From positions 1 to 64,000 of the forward strand of contig CAJOCJ010000015.1 in assembly GCA_905236635.1 (NCBI GenBank): a DNA stretch of 64,000 nt, written 5' to 3'. Source of the DNA: an uncultured Bacteroidales bacterium (lineage in GTDB: Bacteria; Bacteroidota; Bacteroidia; Bacteroidales; F082). This document shows, in pieces, positions 54,755 to 63,753 of the stretch. Positions within the stretch are counted from its first letter, which is position 1, and the number at the start of each line of letters is the position of its first letter. Made by a program: the position numbers and the translations under genes. Under the pieces are notes generated by a model that saw only the letters and a list, made by a program, of their open reading frames with translations, was not told the DNA's origin and ran no database searches.

Positions 54755-55750
54755 ATGAAAAAGCTACAACTCTTCGCACTGATTATTGTCGTCTTGACAA
54801 TATTCGCATCATGCACAAACAAGAAAAACGAAAATCGCAAGGACCGCTCGGTGGGCGGCACCTCGGAGGTTTTGTTTGTCACACAGAACGACGAACAATG
54901 GAATGGCCAGATGGGACAGGCTATCCGCGACTTCTTTGAGGAAGAGCAATACGGACTTCCACAGCCAGAGAAGAACTTCCGCGTGGCGCACATCAACCTC
55001 AACGCGCTCAACGATATGTTCAAAAAGCACCGCAATCTCATCATCGCGGAGATTGTGCCCGACTTGACCAACCCAATCATTGAGTCACAGGAAGACTGGC
55101 AGTCAGCGCCGCAATATGCCATAAGAATAAAGGCAAAAGACACCGAGACATGGCTCAAAGTGTTTGATAATCAAAAAGATGAGATAAAAAATAATTTCGA
55201 CAAAAATGAGCGTGCACGTTTCATGGACTTCTTCCGCCCAATGATCAACGCCAAGGTCGTTGAGACATTGAAAAACATGTATGGCTTCACCATGACGGTG
55301 CCGGAGGGTTATTATGTGGCGAGCAACAAAGACTATTGCACCTGGCTCAGAAAAGAAGAGGTCGACAAGAGTTTTGGCTTGATTATATATCAGTTACCTT
55401 ACAAGAGCACCAACGATCTAAATGAAGAACGGCTCATCAAGGTCTGCGATTCGGTATGTCAGAAATACATCCCTGGACCAGCCGACGGCAGCTATATGAC
55501 TTTGGACAAAGAATTTGTGAAGCCAGTATTCACCGTTATCCCTGATTTCCCTGCAGGTTATGCCGTTGAGATGCGTGGACAGTGGAACACCGTGGGCGAG
55601 TTTATGGGTGGACCATACGTCGCATACACAATAATCAACCCGGAATCTACCAAGTTGATTACTGTGATGGGTTATATCTACTACCCCAACAAGCCGAAAC
55701 GCGATCTGTTGAGGCAGGTCGAGACTATAATCTGGAGCTTAAAGTTTTAA
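54755..55750 (+). CDS. DUF4837 family lipoprotein
   Basis: The 331-residue lipoprotein has a signal with lipobox (LTIFASC) and matches the Bacteroidota DUF4837 family along its length: [28 protein letters not shown], the [29 protein letters not shown] block, [27 protein letters not shown], and the closing [41 protein letters not shown]. The function is unknown. Its last 12 bases overlap the convergent lytic transglycosylase gene. Confidence 0.9.
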   Translation: MKKLQLFALIIVVLTIFASCTNKKNENRKDRSVGGTSEVLFVTQNDEQWNGQMGQAIRDFFEEEQYGLPQPEKNFRVAHINLNALNDMFKKHRNLIIAEIVPDLTNPIIESQEDWQSAPQYAIRIKAKDTETWLKVFDNQKDEIKNNFDKNERARFMDFFRPMINAKVVETLKNMYGFTMTVPEGYYVASNKDYCTWLRKEEVDKSFGLIIYQLPYKSTNDLNEERLIKVCDSVCQKYIPGPADGSYMTLDKEFVKPVFTVIPDFPAGYAVEMRGQWNTVGEFMGGPYVAYTIINPESTKLITVMGYIYYPNKPKRDLLRQVETIIWSLKF

Positions 55751-57481
55751 CTTCTGACCGACTTTCAGACTGTCGCTCTTCAAGTTGTTTTTCTTCTTGA
55801 TGTAGTCGACTGTCACGCCGTATTTTTTAGCTATCTTGATCAAGTTATCGCCTGATTTCACTGTGTAGACAGTGCCACTCGACGTGTTTTGCGATGATGA
55901 TGTTGTCGTCTGCTTCTCCGGAGGATATACCTTCAGCTTCTGTCCCACCTTGATGGTGTTGGTCTTCAGGTTGTTCCATCTCTTCAGGTCGGTGACGGAG
56001 CATTTGTATTTCTGAGCAATCTTGCCAAGGGTCTCACCCGACTTCACAACGTGAGTCGTCTGTGTAGTCGAACGCTCCACAGGTTTCGCATTACCTGCCT
56101 GTGCCATTGGCGCGCCCGAGCTATAAACGATGAGTTTCTGGCCTATTTTAAGGTTATCCGACTTCAGGTTGTTCCACGACCTTAGCTGTTTCACGCCCAC
56201 ATGATATTTTTGTGCTATCTTGCTCAGCGTCTCGCCTTTCTTCACGACATGCACGCTGCGGTCGGATATCTGTTTCATCTGCTCCTGCATCTTATCCTTG
56301 TCGATACCGCTCTTTGTCTTAAAGGTGTAAAGCTCTTTCTCGTGATCGATATATTCGCCCACATATTTCTCGGGTATCTGCAGCACGAGAGGCTTTTTCG
56401 CCGTTGCCGGGATGATTGATTTGGTATATTGCGGGTTGAAGAACTTGATGTCTTCCATCGGGATACCGAGCATCTCGTTGAGCTGGTCGAAATGCAGGGC
56501 GTCGTGCACCATCACGGTGTCGATGCCATTCTTGATGATTCCCGGGTCAAGCGGACAGATGTTGTGCTCCGGATAGTAGTTCATGACGTAGTTCACTGCG
56601 ATGAACGCCGGCACGTAACCACGTGTCTCTCTAGGCAGATAAGGCCATATTGCCCAGTAATTCTTGATACCTCCTGCTCTTCTGATGGCTTTGTTGACGT
56701 TGCCTGCGCCCGAGTTATAAGCCGCGAGAGCGAGGAACCAGTCGCCAAACATCTTATAAAGGTCGTTGAGGTGCTGGCATGCAGCCTCTGTAGATTTCAG
56801 AGGGTCGAAACGGTCATCGACGAGGGTCGTGACGTTGAGTTTATATGACTTTCCGGTGGCATACATAAACTGCCAGAGACCCTTGGCGCCCGCCCACGAG
56901 CCAGCGCGCGGATTGAGTGCAGACTCCACAACAGCCAGATACTTGAGCTCGAGCGGCATATTATATTTGTCGAGCGTGGCCTCGAACAGCGGGAAATAGA
57001 CTTCCGACAAACCCAAGATACGCTCGGTCTTATCGCGTTTCTGGACAGCATACACATCGATAAACGACTTCACGTGTTTGTTGTAAACCAACTCCATGGT
57101 GGTGTTGCGGTTCAATGCCTCAATACGTTGGGCATAGATACTGTCGGGGAACGATGGAACATATCCCGGAGGATAATTACAGGTATTTACACTATGGTCA
57201 AAATAAGGTATAACACGAAGAGTATCAATGGCTTCCAACATGTCGCGCGACTCATCGACGATACCCTTTCCAGAGTTTTCATCGTCATAAATTTTCTGGA
57301 TCTGCTCCTGGATGCTGTCCGGGAGGTTATAATCAATCGAGTCCATCTCATAGATATCGTCTAAAACAGACATATCAATGGAGTCGTTGGCAATACGAGG
57401 ATTCACTACCAAAGTGTCGTTTACGGGAGCAGTGTTGGTAATTTGGGCAAAAGTCAAGAAAATCAATAAGATGCTGTTCAT
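55739..57481 (-). CDS. MltD-like lytic transglycosylase with three LysM domains
   Basis: The enzyme cleaves peptidoglycan glycan strands, forming 1,6-anhydro ends, in the periplasm. The protein of about 580 residues begins with a signal-type segment ([17 protein letters not shown]) and a low-complexity Asp-rich region. An SLT domain at about 165-310 carries the catalytic Glu in [24 protein letters not shown] and [16 protein letters not shown] [16 protein letters not shown]. The last third has three LysM peptidoglycan-binding domains ([51 protein letters not shown]) separated by Ser/Thr/Pro linkers. I use ATG at 57481; a TTG at 57487 is in frame. Confidence 0.93.
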   Translation of the reverse strand: MNSILLIFLTFAQITNTAPVNDTLVVNPRIANDSIDMSVLDDIYEMDSIDYNLPDSIQEQIQKIYDDENSGKGIVDESRDMLEAIDTLRVIPYFDHSVNTCNYPPGYVPSFPDSIYAQRIEALNRNTTMELVYNKHVKSFIDVYAVQKRDKTERILGLSEVYFPLFEATLDKYNMPLELKYLAVVESALNPRAGSWAGAKGLWQFMYATGKSYKLNVTTLVDDRFDPLKSTEAACQHLNDLYKMFGDWFLALAAYNSGAGNVNKAIRRAGGIKNYWAIWPYLPRETRGYVPAFIAVNYVMNYYPEHNICPLDPGIIKNGIDTVMVHDALHFDQLNEMLGIPMEDIKFFNPQYTKSIIPATAKKPLVLQIPEKYVGEYIDHEKELYTFKTKSGIDKDKMQEQMKQISDRSVHVVKKGETLSKIAQKYHVGVKQLRSWNNLKSDNLKIGQKLIVYSSGAPMAQAGNAKPVERSTTQTTHVVKSGETLGKIAQKYKCSVTDLKRWNNLKTNTIKVGQKLKVYPPEKQTTTSSSQNTSSGTVYTVKSGDNLIKIAKKYGVTVDYIKKKNNLKSDSLKVGQKLKL

Positions 57482-57500
57482 TTTCAATATTTTTAAAGTG

Positions 57501-57508
57501 CAAAATTA
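57501..57508 (-). promoter_or_regulatory. -7 promoter element for the lytic transglycosylase
   Basis: Reads TAATTTTG on the minus strand, 19 bases before the ATG at 57481. Confidence 0.5.
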
Positions 57509-57550
57509 CAAAAAAATCAATAAAAATAACGCTTATTTAAAACAATTAAG

Positions 57551-57558
57551 TATCTTTG
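57551..57558 (+). promoter_or_regulatory. -7 promoter element for the PPAD-like gene
   Basis: TATCTTTG matches TAnnTTTG, 31 bases before the ATG at 57590. Confidence 0.5.
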
Positions 57559-57589
57559 CAGGCTAAATTTTGACAAAAATATTCATAAA

Positions 57590-59563
57590 ATGAAAAAGAT
57601 ATTAGTAAGCTTGGCTGTATTAACTTTATGCTTCGGCATCAAGGCTAACGCACAAGAACAGGTCCCGGATTGGAAAAGATGGCATTATCTCTCTGAAGAA
57701 GAGATGCATACGCCCGTTAGAAACGAGAATTTCACTGAGACTCCACCTCCGACTGGCGAGCCTCGTTTTGTCGCCGAGTTTGAGCCTATGCAGGGCGTGA
57801 TGATATCGTATGCCGGTTACTATGGCTTCGGCATTCCGGTCAACCTCATTAAACAGCTTGCCGACAACTGCCATCTGTATTGCGTGGTGTCGTCGTCAAA
57901 CCAAAGCTCTGCCCAAAGCACTATGCAAAGCGGCGGCGTCAACATGAGCAATGTCACTTTTGTCAATGCCCCTGTGGATTCATACTGGATCCGCGACTAC
58001 GGTCCATGGTATATCTTCGAAGACAGAGACCCTGCCATCGTCGACAACAGATACAACCGTAACCGTCCTAATGACGACAATATATCAGGTGTCTTTGCCA
58101 CCTACTGGGACATCCCGATGTACGGCATGAACCTGACACATACGGGAGGCAACATGATGGAAGACGGACGCGGTCATGGCGTCAGCGATGAGCTTGTGGT
58201 GGAAGAGAACAGCTATAACGAGACCAACGTGAGAAACAAGATGCGTGACTATCTCGGCATTGACCCATATCATATCACCATCGACCCGCAAGGCGACTAT
58301 ATCGCACACGTCGACTGCTGGGGAAAATATCTCGCTCCAGACAAGATTTTGATTGCACAACTTCCTACCAGCGACTCCCACTATGCCGATTATGAGGCTG
58401 TCGCAGAATATTTTGCAACCACCAACTGCTGCTGGGGTTATCCTTACCACGTTTATCGTGTGTATGAGCCAGGCGGCAGCACCCTCGCTCCCTATACCAA
58501 CAGCTTGATTCTTAACAAGACCGTGTACGTCCCGATGGGATCAAACAGCACATACAACCAGCAGGCTTTGAACGTTTATCAGGAGGCATTGCCTGGTTAT
58601 ACTATCGTTGGTGTCACCAATAACAGCTACAGCATCGCATGGCAGAACACTGACGCCTTGCACTGCCGCACACGTGGTGTGATGGACTTCGACATGCTTT
58701 ATGTTGACCACAGAGACGTTGTCTTCGGCGAACAAGAGATGCAGAATTCCATAGCAATCACAAGTAAATTCATCGCCTATAGCGGTCAGGAGTTGAAACA
58801 AGACTCTTTGTTGGTTTATTACAGCATCGACGGTGGCGATTATCAGGTAGCACACATGATTCCGACAGGCAATGATGATGAATATGTAGGCTATATTACA
58901 GGCTATGAGGCAGGCTCATCTGTCGATTACTATGTGTTTGGCGCTGATGAGTCGGGACATCGTTACACTCAGCCGGTGTTCGCCGAACTCGACCCACATC
59001 ATTTCACTATAGAGGCAGAGCCTCAGGGAGAACTCACATTGAGTGTCAACGAATTAGTGTTTGATGAGTATAACACCATATCATTCACAATAACCAACAA
59101 CACTTCTAACGCAGTGGCTATCAACGGAATCGATGAGGTCAACACCGATTATCTCACCATTGAACCTAGCGAGACTCTGCCATATACACTCGAAGTGGGC
59201 GCAAGTCTTAATGTTAATGTAGGTGCGATGATCCAGCCAGCTAAAGGTTATGTTTACACCGCAATGGAGATTTCATCCGACCTTGGTGTCATTGTGATGC
59301 CAGTGTCGATAGACGATAAGTATTTCGGCATCACTGAAAACGAAGCCGCAAGCTTCGAGCTTTATCCTAACCCGATGAGCAACACCTTGTTTATCAATGG
59401 TGACGTTCAGGATGTTACAATCTTCAACGCTGTCGGACAGCAGGTTTTATTTGTTGAAAATTCAAACGAAATCGACGTTGAGACATTGAGCGAGGGCTTG
59501 TACTTCGTTAGAGTCAGCGACAAGAAAGGCAACAACGTCGTGAAGAAAATCGTCAAAAAATAA
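57590..59563 (+). CDS. T9SS-secreted peptidylarginine deiminase-like (PPAD-like) protein
   Basis: The 657-residue protein has a signal peptide (KKILVSLAVLTLCFGIKANA), a GME-fold deiminase domain at about 50-395, an Ig-like domain at about 400-475, a further beta domain to about 575 and a T9SS sorting domain (LYPNPMSNTLFI ... GLYFVRVSDKKGNNVVKKIVKK). Its order matches Porphyromonas gingivalis PPAD. Active-site residues are all present: Asp136 (RDYGPW), His240 and Asp242 (AHVDCWGK), Asn304 (YTNSL) and Cys359 (DALHCRTRG). Arg157 and Arg159 (YNRNRP) correspond to the PPAD pair that binds the substrate C-terminal carboxylate. It would convert C-terminal arginine of peptides to citrulline outside the cell. 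An agmatine deiminase role is the alternative, but secretion and the Arg pair argue against it. Confidence 0.82.
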   Translation: MKKILVSLAVLTLCFGIKANAQEQVPDWKRWHYLSEEEMHTPVRNENFTETPPPTGEPRFVAEFEPMQGVMISYAGYYGFGIPVNLIKQLADNCHLYCVVSSSNQSSAQSTMQSGGVNMSNVTFVNAPVDSYWIRDYGPWYIFEDRDPAIVDNRYNRNRPNDDNISGVFATYWDIPMYGMNLTHTGGNMMEDGRGHGVSDELVVEENSYNETNVRNKMRDYLGIDPYHITIDPQGDYIAHVDCWGKYLAPDKILIAQLPTSDSHYADYEAVAEYFATTNCCWGYPYHVYRVYEPGGSTLAPYTNSLILNKTVYVPMGSNSTYNQQALNVYQEALPGYTIVGVTNNSYSIAWQNTDALHCRTRGVMDFDMLYVDHRDVVFGEQEMQNSIAITSKFIAYSGQELKQDSLLVYYSIDGGDYQVAHMIPTGNDDEYVGYITGYEAGSSVDYYVFGADESGHRYTQPVFAELDPHHFTIEAEPQGELTLSVNELVFDEYNTISFTITNNTSNAVAINGIDEVNTDYLTIEPSETLPYTLEVGASLNVNVGAMIQPAKGYVYTAMEISSDLGVIVMPVSIDDKYFGITENEAASFELYPNPMSNTLFINGDVQDVTIFNAVGQQVLFVENSNEIDVETLSEGLYFVRVSDKKGNNVVKKIVKK

Positions 59564-59571
59564 AAAAATTG

Positions 59572-59601
59572 TTGCGCGTGTCAAAAATTGTTGTATTTTT
59601 G
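59572..59601 (+). promoter_or_regulatory. tRNA-Glu promoter, -33 and -7 elements
   Basis: TTG (59572-59574), a 19-base spacer and TATTTTTG (59594-59601) form a complete match to the Bacteroidota housekeeping promoter. The tRNA starts 13 bases after it. Confidence 0.7.
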
Positions 59602-59614
59602 CAGCGCAATTCAG

Positions 59615-59686
59615 GTCGGGTTCTACTAACGGTTAGGTAACGACACTCTCACTGTCGAAATAAGGGTTCGATTCCCTTACCCGATA
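59615..59686 (+). tRNA. tRNA-Glu (anticodon CUC)
   Basis: The 72 bases fold as a cloverleaf. The acceptor is GTCGGGT with ACCCGAT, first pair wobble; the D stem is TACT/GGTA and the anticodon stem CGACA/TGTCG. The loop CTCTCAC carries anticodon CTC at 59648-59650, and the T arm is AAGGG-TTCGATT-CCCTT. The discriminator is A and CCA is not encoded. It reads GAG. Confidence 0.9.
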
Positions 59687-59689
59687 CAC

Positions 59690-59721
59690 AAAAAAAGCAC
59701 CGAGGTTTCGGTGCTTTTTTT
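59690..59721. terminator. bidirectional terminator between tRNA-Glu and the MBL gene
   Basis: GCACCGA (59697-59703) and TCGGTGC (59708-59714) pair, extended by seven A-T pairs on the outside, giving a 14-base-pair stem with a GGTT loop. T runs flank it on both strands. It starts three bases after the tRNA and touches the MBL stop codon. Confidence 0.9.
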
Positions 59722-60367
59722 ATTCTGTCACGAAAGGGTTGTTTCGTTTCTCGCTTCCTATTCTTGTCTGCGGACCGTGACCGCAATAGGCTATCGTGTC
59801 ATCCGGTAGTTTGTAGACCACCTCACGCAGGCTCTTTTCTATTGTGGAATAGTCGCCCCCAGGAAGGTCGCAGCGCCCGATCCCCCTGTAAAACAAGGTA
59901 TCACCAGTGAAGACCATGCCGTCCTTTGCATCATAGAAACAGACATGTCCTGGCGAATGACCAGGCGTGAACAGCACCTTAAGCTCGTCATCGCCCACCT
60001 TGATGATGTCGCCGTCGTTGAGGTCTTTGGTTGGCACGAGACAGCGGTCCTGAGTGAAGTTGATGCCAAAAGCAGCAGCATAAGCCCACACCTTGTCGTA
60101 TAACGGCTTTTCGATAGGACTCGACGCCAACTCGATATGATATTTATCGGCAATAACCTTATTACCCATCACATGGTCAATATGCGAGTGGGTGTTGAGC
60201 AACATCAGAGGTTTCAGCTTGTTTTGTTCGAGATAATTCAGCATCTGAGCGTCCTCAAACGGCTCCTGGTTGCCTGCGTCGATGATGACACACTCCTTGT
60301 TTTCGTTGTAAACGACGTACGTGTTGACTTGTATCTGATTGAATATAAATGTCTTAACTGATAACAT
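59720..60367 (-). CDS. MBL-fold hydrolase, glyoxalase II-like
   Basis: The 215-residue protein is a zinc-type metallo-beta-lactamase-fold hydrolase of the glyoxalase II (hydroxyacylglutathione hydrolase) group. It begins with FNQIQVNTYVVYNE. Metal ligands are in THSHIDHVMGN (HxHxDH), the later His in TPGHSPGHVCFY, the Asp in FTGDTLFYRGIGRCDLPGG, and the final His in AYCGHGPQT. The true thioester or other substrate is not predictable. It probably shares a transcript with the family 9 glycosyltransferase upstream, nine bases away. Confidence 0.9.
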   Translation of the reverse strand: MLSVKTFIFNQIQVNTYVVYNENKECVIIDAGNQEPFEDAQMLNYLEQNKLKPLMLLNTHSHIDHVMGNKVIADKYHIELASSPIEKPLYDKVWAYAAAFGINFTQDRCLVPTKDLNDGDIIKVGDDELKVLFTPGHSPGHVCFYDAKDGMVFTGDTLFYRGIGRCDLPGGDYSTIEKSLREVVYKLPDDTIAYCGHGPQTRIGSEKRNNPFVTE

Positions 60368-60376
60368 AATTCTGTT

Positions 60377-61360
60377 TTAATCAATTTTTAACAACGAGAC
60401 GACTTCATCAGTATTGATATCCATCATACATTTGAAATGGCCTTTCGGGCATTTTTTATAGCCGAGTTTCGAGCAAGGACGGCATTTCAATCCTTTTATC
60501 TCGACGATATTTTTCGGCATATTGCTCTTCTCGGGATAATACTGATACATGCCAAACTCCGGGACGGTATTGCCCCACACCGACACCATTGGCTTATTGA
60601 ATGCTGCAGCGATGTGCATCATGCCCGTGTCGCCTGTTAGCACCGCCTTCGACATCTTGATGATTGAGGCAGACTGCTCGAGATTGAGCATTCCCACGGG
60701 GTTCCAGACGTTCTCTCCCACCGCGTCGGCGATGATCTTAGCACGTTTCATGTCGCCCGGACCGCCAAGAAGAATCACTGGCTCGTCGAGTTTTTCGATG
60801 ATATCAATGATTTTGTCGGTCGGCATGACCTTGGTCTCATAGCTGCCACCCACTGCCACAGCATAGAATCCGTTGCGGAACTCCTCAGGGATGTCGGGTT
60901 CCTGCATCATGTTGGTCTCAGAGATGTAAAACTCCAGTCCGCGACCGTCGTTTTTCACACCAAGCGGCTCCACCGCCTCAAAATACCTGTCGACGATGTG
61001 AACATTCGGTAACTTATTGATTTTAAACGCAGTAAGCAGCATCTTCTTGAAATCCAGCTTGTGGAACGAATGATGCTCGCAACCCAAGGCGAAACAGACA
61101 CGTTTTGAGCGGTTATTCTTCTGTAAATCAACGACATAGTCGTATTCTTCCTTCTTCAGCTCCTTGATAGTCTCGCGGATGGAGTTGGAATACTCGATGG
61201 TCTTGTCGATATACGGGTTATTGTGCGACAGACTTGCGAACTTGTCTTTTATAAGCATGTGAAGCTCAACATCGTCGTCCATGCGTTTAAGGCATCGGAT
61301 TACCGGAGTAGTGAGGACGATGTCGCCGATAGAGCTGAAACGTATTAGTAATATCTTCAT
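60377..61360 (-). CDS. family 9 glycosyltransferase (heptosyltransferase-like)
   Basis: This GT-B enzyme of family GT9 is expected to add heptose, or another sugar, to LPS core at the inner face of the cytoplasmic membrane. The 327 residues show ILLIRFSSIGDIVLTTPVIRCLK at the N-terminus, a central VILLGGPGDMKRAKIIAD segment, and the donor-binding SKAVLTGDTGMMHIAAAFNKPMVSVWG. A cluster of four cysteines near the C-terminus (KCRPCSKLGYKKCPKGHFKC) is typical of Bacteroidota GT9 proteins. With rfaE2 in the same window it fits ADP-heptose use. Confidence 0.9.
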   Translation of the reverse strand: MKILLIRFSSIGDIVLTTPVIRCLKRMDDDVELHMLIKDKFASLSHNNPYIDKTIEYSNSIRETIKELKKEEYDYVVDLQKNNRSKRVCFALGCEHHSFHKLDFKKMLLTAFKINKLPNVHIVDRYFEAVEPLGVKNDGRGLEFYISETNMMQEPDIPEEFRNGFYAVAVGGSYETKVMPTDKIIDIIEKLDEPVILLGGPGDMKRAKIIADAVGENVWNPVGMLNLEQSASIIKMSKAVLTGDTGMMHIAAAFNKPMVSVWGNTVPEFGMYQYYPEKSNMPKNIVEIKGLKCRPCSKLGYKKCPKGHFKCMMDINTDEVVSLLKID

Positions 61361-61369
61361 CTTTAAAAA

Positions 61370-62818
61370 TTATTCTTTGACAACATTACATTCAAAACGC
61401 TTAACATTTTGATAATCAATATCTTTATGGTCTTTAAGATATAAAAACTCTGCATCGTTCGCCGCGACGCCGCTATCGTTCATAGCGATGCAGTGACCAT
61501 TGGCCCAGGTCGAGGCCATGTAGCTGTTGAGGGTCACCTTATAGACCTTGTCTTGGTCGATAGGTTTGCCATCGACGAACGCCTTGGCATTTTCGAAATG
61601 GCCAGTGCCGTTGGACGATTCGATATAATCGATGGTGTAGGTGATACCCGACACATGGGTGAGGTTTTTGTCTTTCGTCGAGGCGATAGCGAGGAACTCC
61701 TCGACCTGTTTGCCCGTCATATCGCAGATCACTAAGGAGTTATTGAATGGGTCGAGGTTATAGATGTCGGCAATCTCGATATCGCCGCCGTGCATATTGT
61801 CGAAGCGCACTCCGCCAGGGTTCTGCATCGCTATGTCGGCTTTCGTGATGTATCGCTGGGCATCGGCCATGAAGGCGCCGAGAGCGTTCTTGTCATCGAA
61901 CGGCGTCGCGGCGTGACCTATCACCTGGTGGAACTCCTCGCGCGAATAGTAGTAGTCTATCTCTTTTTGAATCTTCTCACCCACTTTGTTAATCTTATTC
62001 AAATCAATGACTTGCGCTTCTTTGGATGTAACTTTTCCGTCGAGGACCTGGAGTTTGGTGACGGTGGCGTCTTTCAGATAATACTTCGACTGGGTGTAAA
62101 GCACGCCATCGTCGAGTTTCTCTGTGCACAAATCGTGCGAATGGCCGCCGATGATAAGGTCGAACTGCGGATATTCAGCAGCAAAATCTAACTCTTTCGT
62201 CATTCCGCAATGCGAGAGAAGCACAAACACATCGCAACTATCTTTGAGGTAGAGATAATCTCTTATAAGATCCGAAGCATCAACGAAATCGACGTCTTTC
62301 ATGTTTTTGACATGAGCGCTCGGACGCCCGTCGTTGCTGGTCTCGATCATTCCGAGCATTATGACTTTGACATCTTTACCATTGATGTTTCTCGTAATGA
62401 TAGTAAATGCCGGGAGTTTAAGGTCGGGATAGCCAGTGAAAAACGTGTTGGCACAGATTATAGGGAATTTAGCTGTTTTTGCAAAATATCTGATGCCATC
62501 GATGTTATCGTCGAACTCGTGGTTTCCCAATGCCGTCACGTCAAAGCCTATCTCGTTCATCAGGTTTATCATCGGGAAGTTCGGATGATCCGGGTATTTG
62601 TCGTTGTAGGCGTTGCCGGTGCGGTTGTCGCCTGCGCTCACTATGATAAGCTGCGGATAGATGTTGCGCAAACTGTCAGCAACGTATGCCAGTTTCGGCA
62701 TATTCTCGATGTGACCGTGCATGTCGTTGACCGAAAGGATTACGACTTCTTGTGGTTGTTTTTTTACGCAAGAAATCAGTAATAAACTGATAATCAAAAA
62801 GTACAATATTCGTTTCAT
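61370..62818 (-). CDS. 5'-nucleotidase / UDP-sugar hydrolase family lipoprotein
   Basis: The 482-residue protein is a lipoprotein (LIISLLLISC) with two domains. The N-terminal calcineurin-like metallophosphatase domain has VNDMHGHIENM, a GDNRTGN-type motif, TALGNHEFDDN and the GGHSHDL motif. The C-terminal 5'-nucleotidase domain starts near 300 and contains FMADAQRYITKADIAMQNPGGVR. Such enzymes dephosphorylate extracellular or periplasmic nucleotides to salvage nucleosides and phosphate. Its start overlaps the stop of the upstream Dus gene by four bases. Confidence 0.92.
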   Translation of the reverse strand: MKRILYFLIISLLLISCVKKQPQEVVILSVNDMHGHIENMPKLAYVADSLRNIYPQLIIVSAGDNRTGNAYNDKYPDHPNFPMINLMNEIGFDVTALGNHEFDDNIDGIRYFAKTAKFPIICANTFFTGYPDLKLPAFTIITRNINGKDVKVIMLGMIETSNDGRPSAHVKNMKDVDFVDASDLIRDYLYLKDSCDVFVLLSHCGMTKELDFAAEYPQFDLIIGGHSHDLCTEKLDDGVLYTQSKYYLKDATVTKLQVLDGKVTSKEAQVIDLNKINKVGEKIQKEIDYYYSREEFHQVIGHAATPFDDKNALGAFMADAQRYITKADIAMQNPGGVRFDNMHGGDIEIADIYNLDPFNNSLVICDMTGKQVEEFLAIASTKDKNLTHVSGITYTIDYIESSNGTGHFENAKAFVDGKPIDQDKVYKVTLNSYMASTWANGHCIAMNDSGVAANDAEFLYLKDHKDIDYQNVKRFECNVVKE

Positions 62819-63753
62819 AATATCAAATTATTTTCGTTAAAAACCATTTCTACAGCCTCTTCGTATTCATCCAAATGATTGACTTTCTTCACTTTACGCC
62901 ATACATTCTGCGGGTCATCGAAGATGTTCATCATATATTTCCAAAGCTCTTTCATGCTGCCGATAATCTTCGGACTTCCTCCGGCATGGTGCAGTCGGGC
63001 AATATACAAATCGACCACAAAACCATGCAGACGCTGTTTTTTGTCTTGTTGATTTTCAATATGTTGAATCTCTTCGGCAAGAAATGGGTTGGTTAGAAGT
63101 CCGCGACCCAGCATTATTGGGGCAAATTGTGATACCTGATTATATTTTTCAACGTTGAAGATGTCGCCGTTATACACCAATGGCTTATTAATAATAGGTA
63201 TCAACGCCTTGAATTTTTCGAGTGACGCTTCGCCGTTATACATCTGCTTGCCAATACGTGGATGAATTATTACCTCGCTGATATTCAACGTGTTAAATGC
63301 ATCAACAAAGGCATAGATCTCATCGTCTTTATAATAGCCGAGGCGGCATTTTATGCTGAATCTTATGCCGTCGATATGTTCGCAGACCTCGTTGAGCATC
63401 ATTATGGTACGGTCTGGATCTGCCATGAGACCGCATCCACGGGTTTTGTTGGCGACACGCGGGAACGGGCAACCCATATTAAGGTTAAACTCGTCGTATC
63501 CCATTGATTTACATTGATTTGCAAATCTGATAATCTCTTCGGCAGTGTTGCTTAGAATCTGCGGGACGACGGTATGCACCTCGTTAAAATCTGGGCTTAT
63601 CTCCTCTCCGCGCAGGCTTTTCGAGTTGTCTTTCTGTATCCCTGTAAAAAATGGGGTGTAAAACTTGCCGATACCGGCAAAATGTTTCTTAAAAACATTG
63701 CGATAGACCACGTCGGTGATTCCTTGAAACGGTGCTAGACTCAGTGTTTCCAT
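62815..63753 (-). CDS. tRNA-dihydrouridine synthase family protein
   Basis: Dus enzymes reduce uridines in tRNA D loops using FMN and NADPH. The 312-residue protein has the TIM-barrel start LAPFQGITDVVYRNVF and the catalytic-Cys motif NLNMGCPFPRVANKTRGCGLM. The phosphate-binding strands are KPLVYNGDIFNVEKY and IMLGRGLLTNPFLAEEI, and a short C-terminal helical domain follows. Which uridine is modified cannot be told from sequence. The gene overlaps the Lnt stop by 13 bases and the 5'-nucleotidase start by four, so all three are one operon. Confidence 0.9.
   Translation of the reverse strand: METLSLAPFQGITDVVYRNVFKKHFAGIGKFYTPFFTGIQKDNSKSLRGEEISPDFNEVHTVVPQILSNTAEEIIRFANQCKSMGYDEFNLNMGCPFPRVANKTRGCGLMADPDRTIMMLNEVCEHIDGIRFSIKCRLGYYKDDEIYAFVDAFNTLNISEVIIHPRIGKQMYNGEASLEKFKALIPIINKPLVYNGDIFNVEKYNQVSQFAPIMLGRGLLTNPFLAEEIQHIENQQDKKQRLHGFVVDLYIARLHHAGGSPKIIGSMKELWKYMMNIFDDPQNVWRKVKKVNHLDEYEEAVEMVFNENNLIL

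Noticed and set aside
62210..62782. 190-codon plus-strand frame opposite the 5'-nucleotidase
   Set aside because: Antisense to the metallophosphatase motifs of a real gene; no start context or homology by eye.
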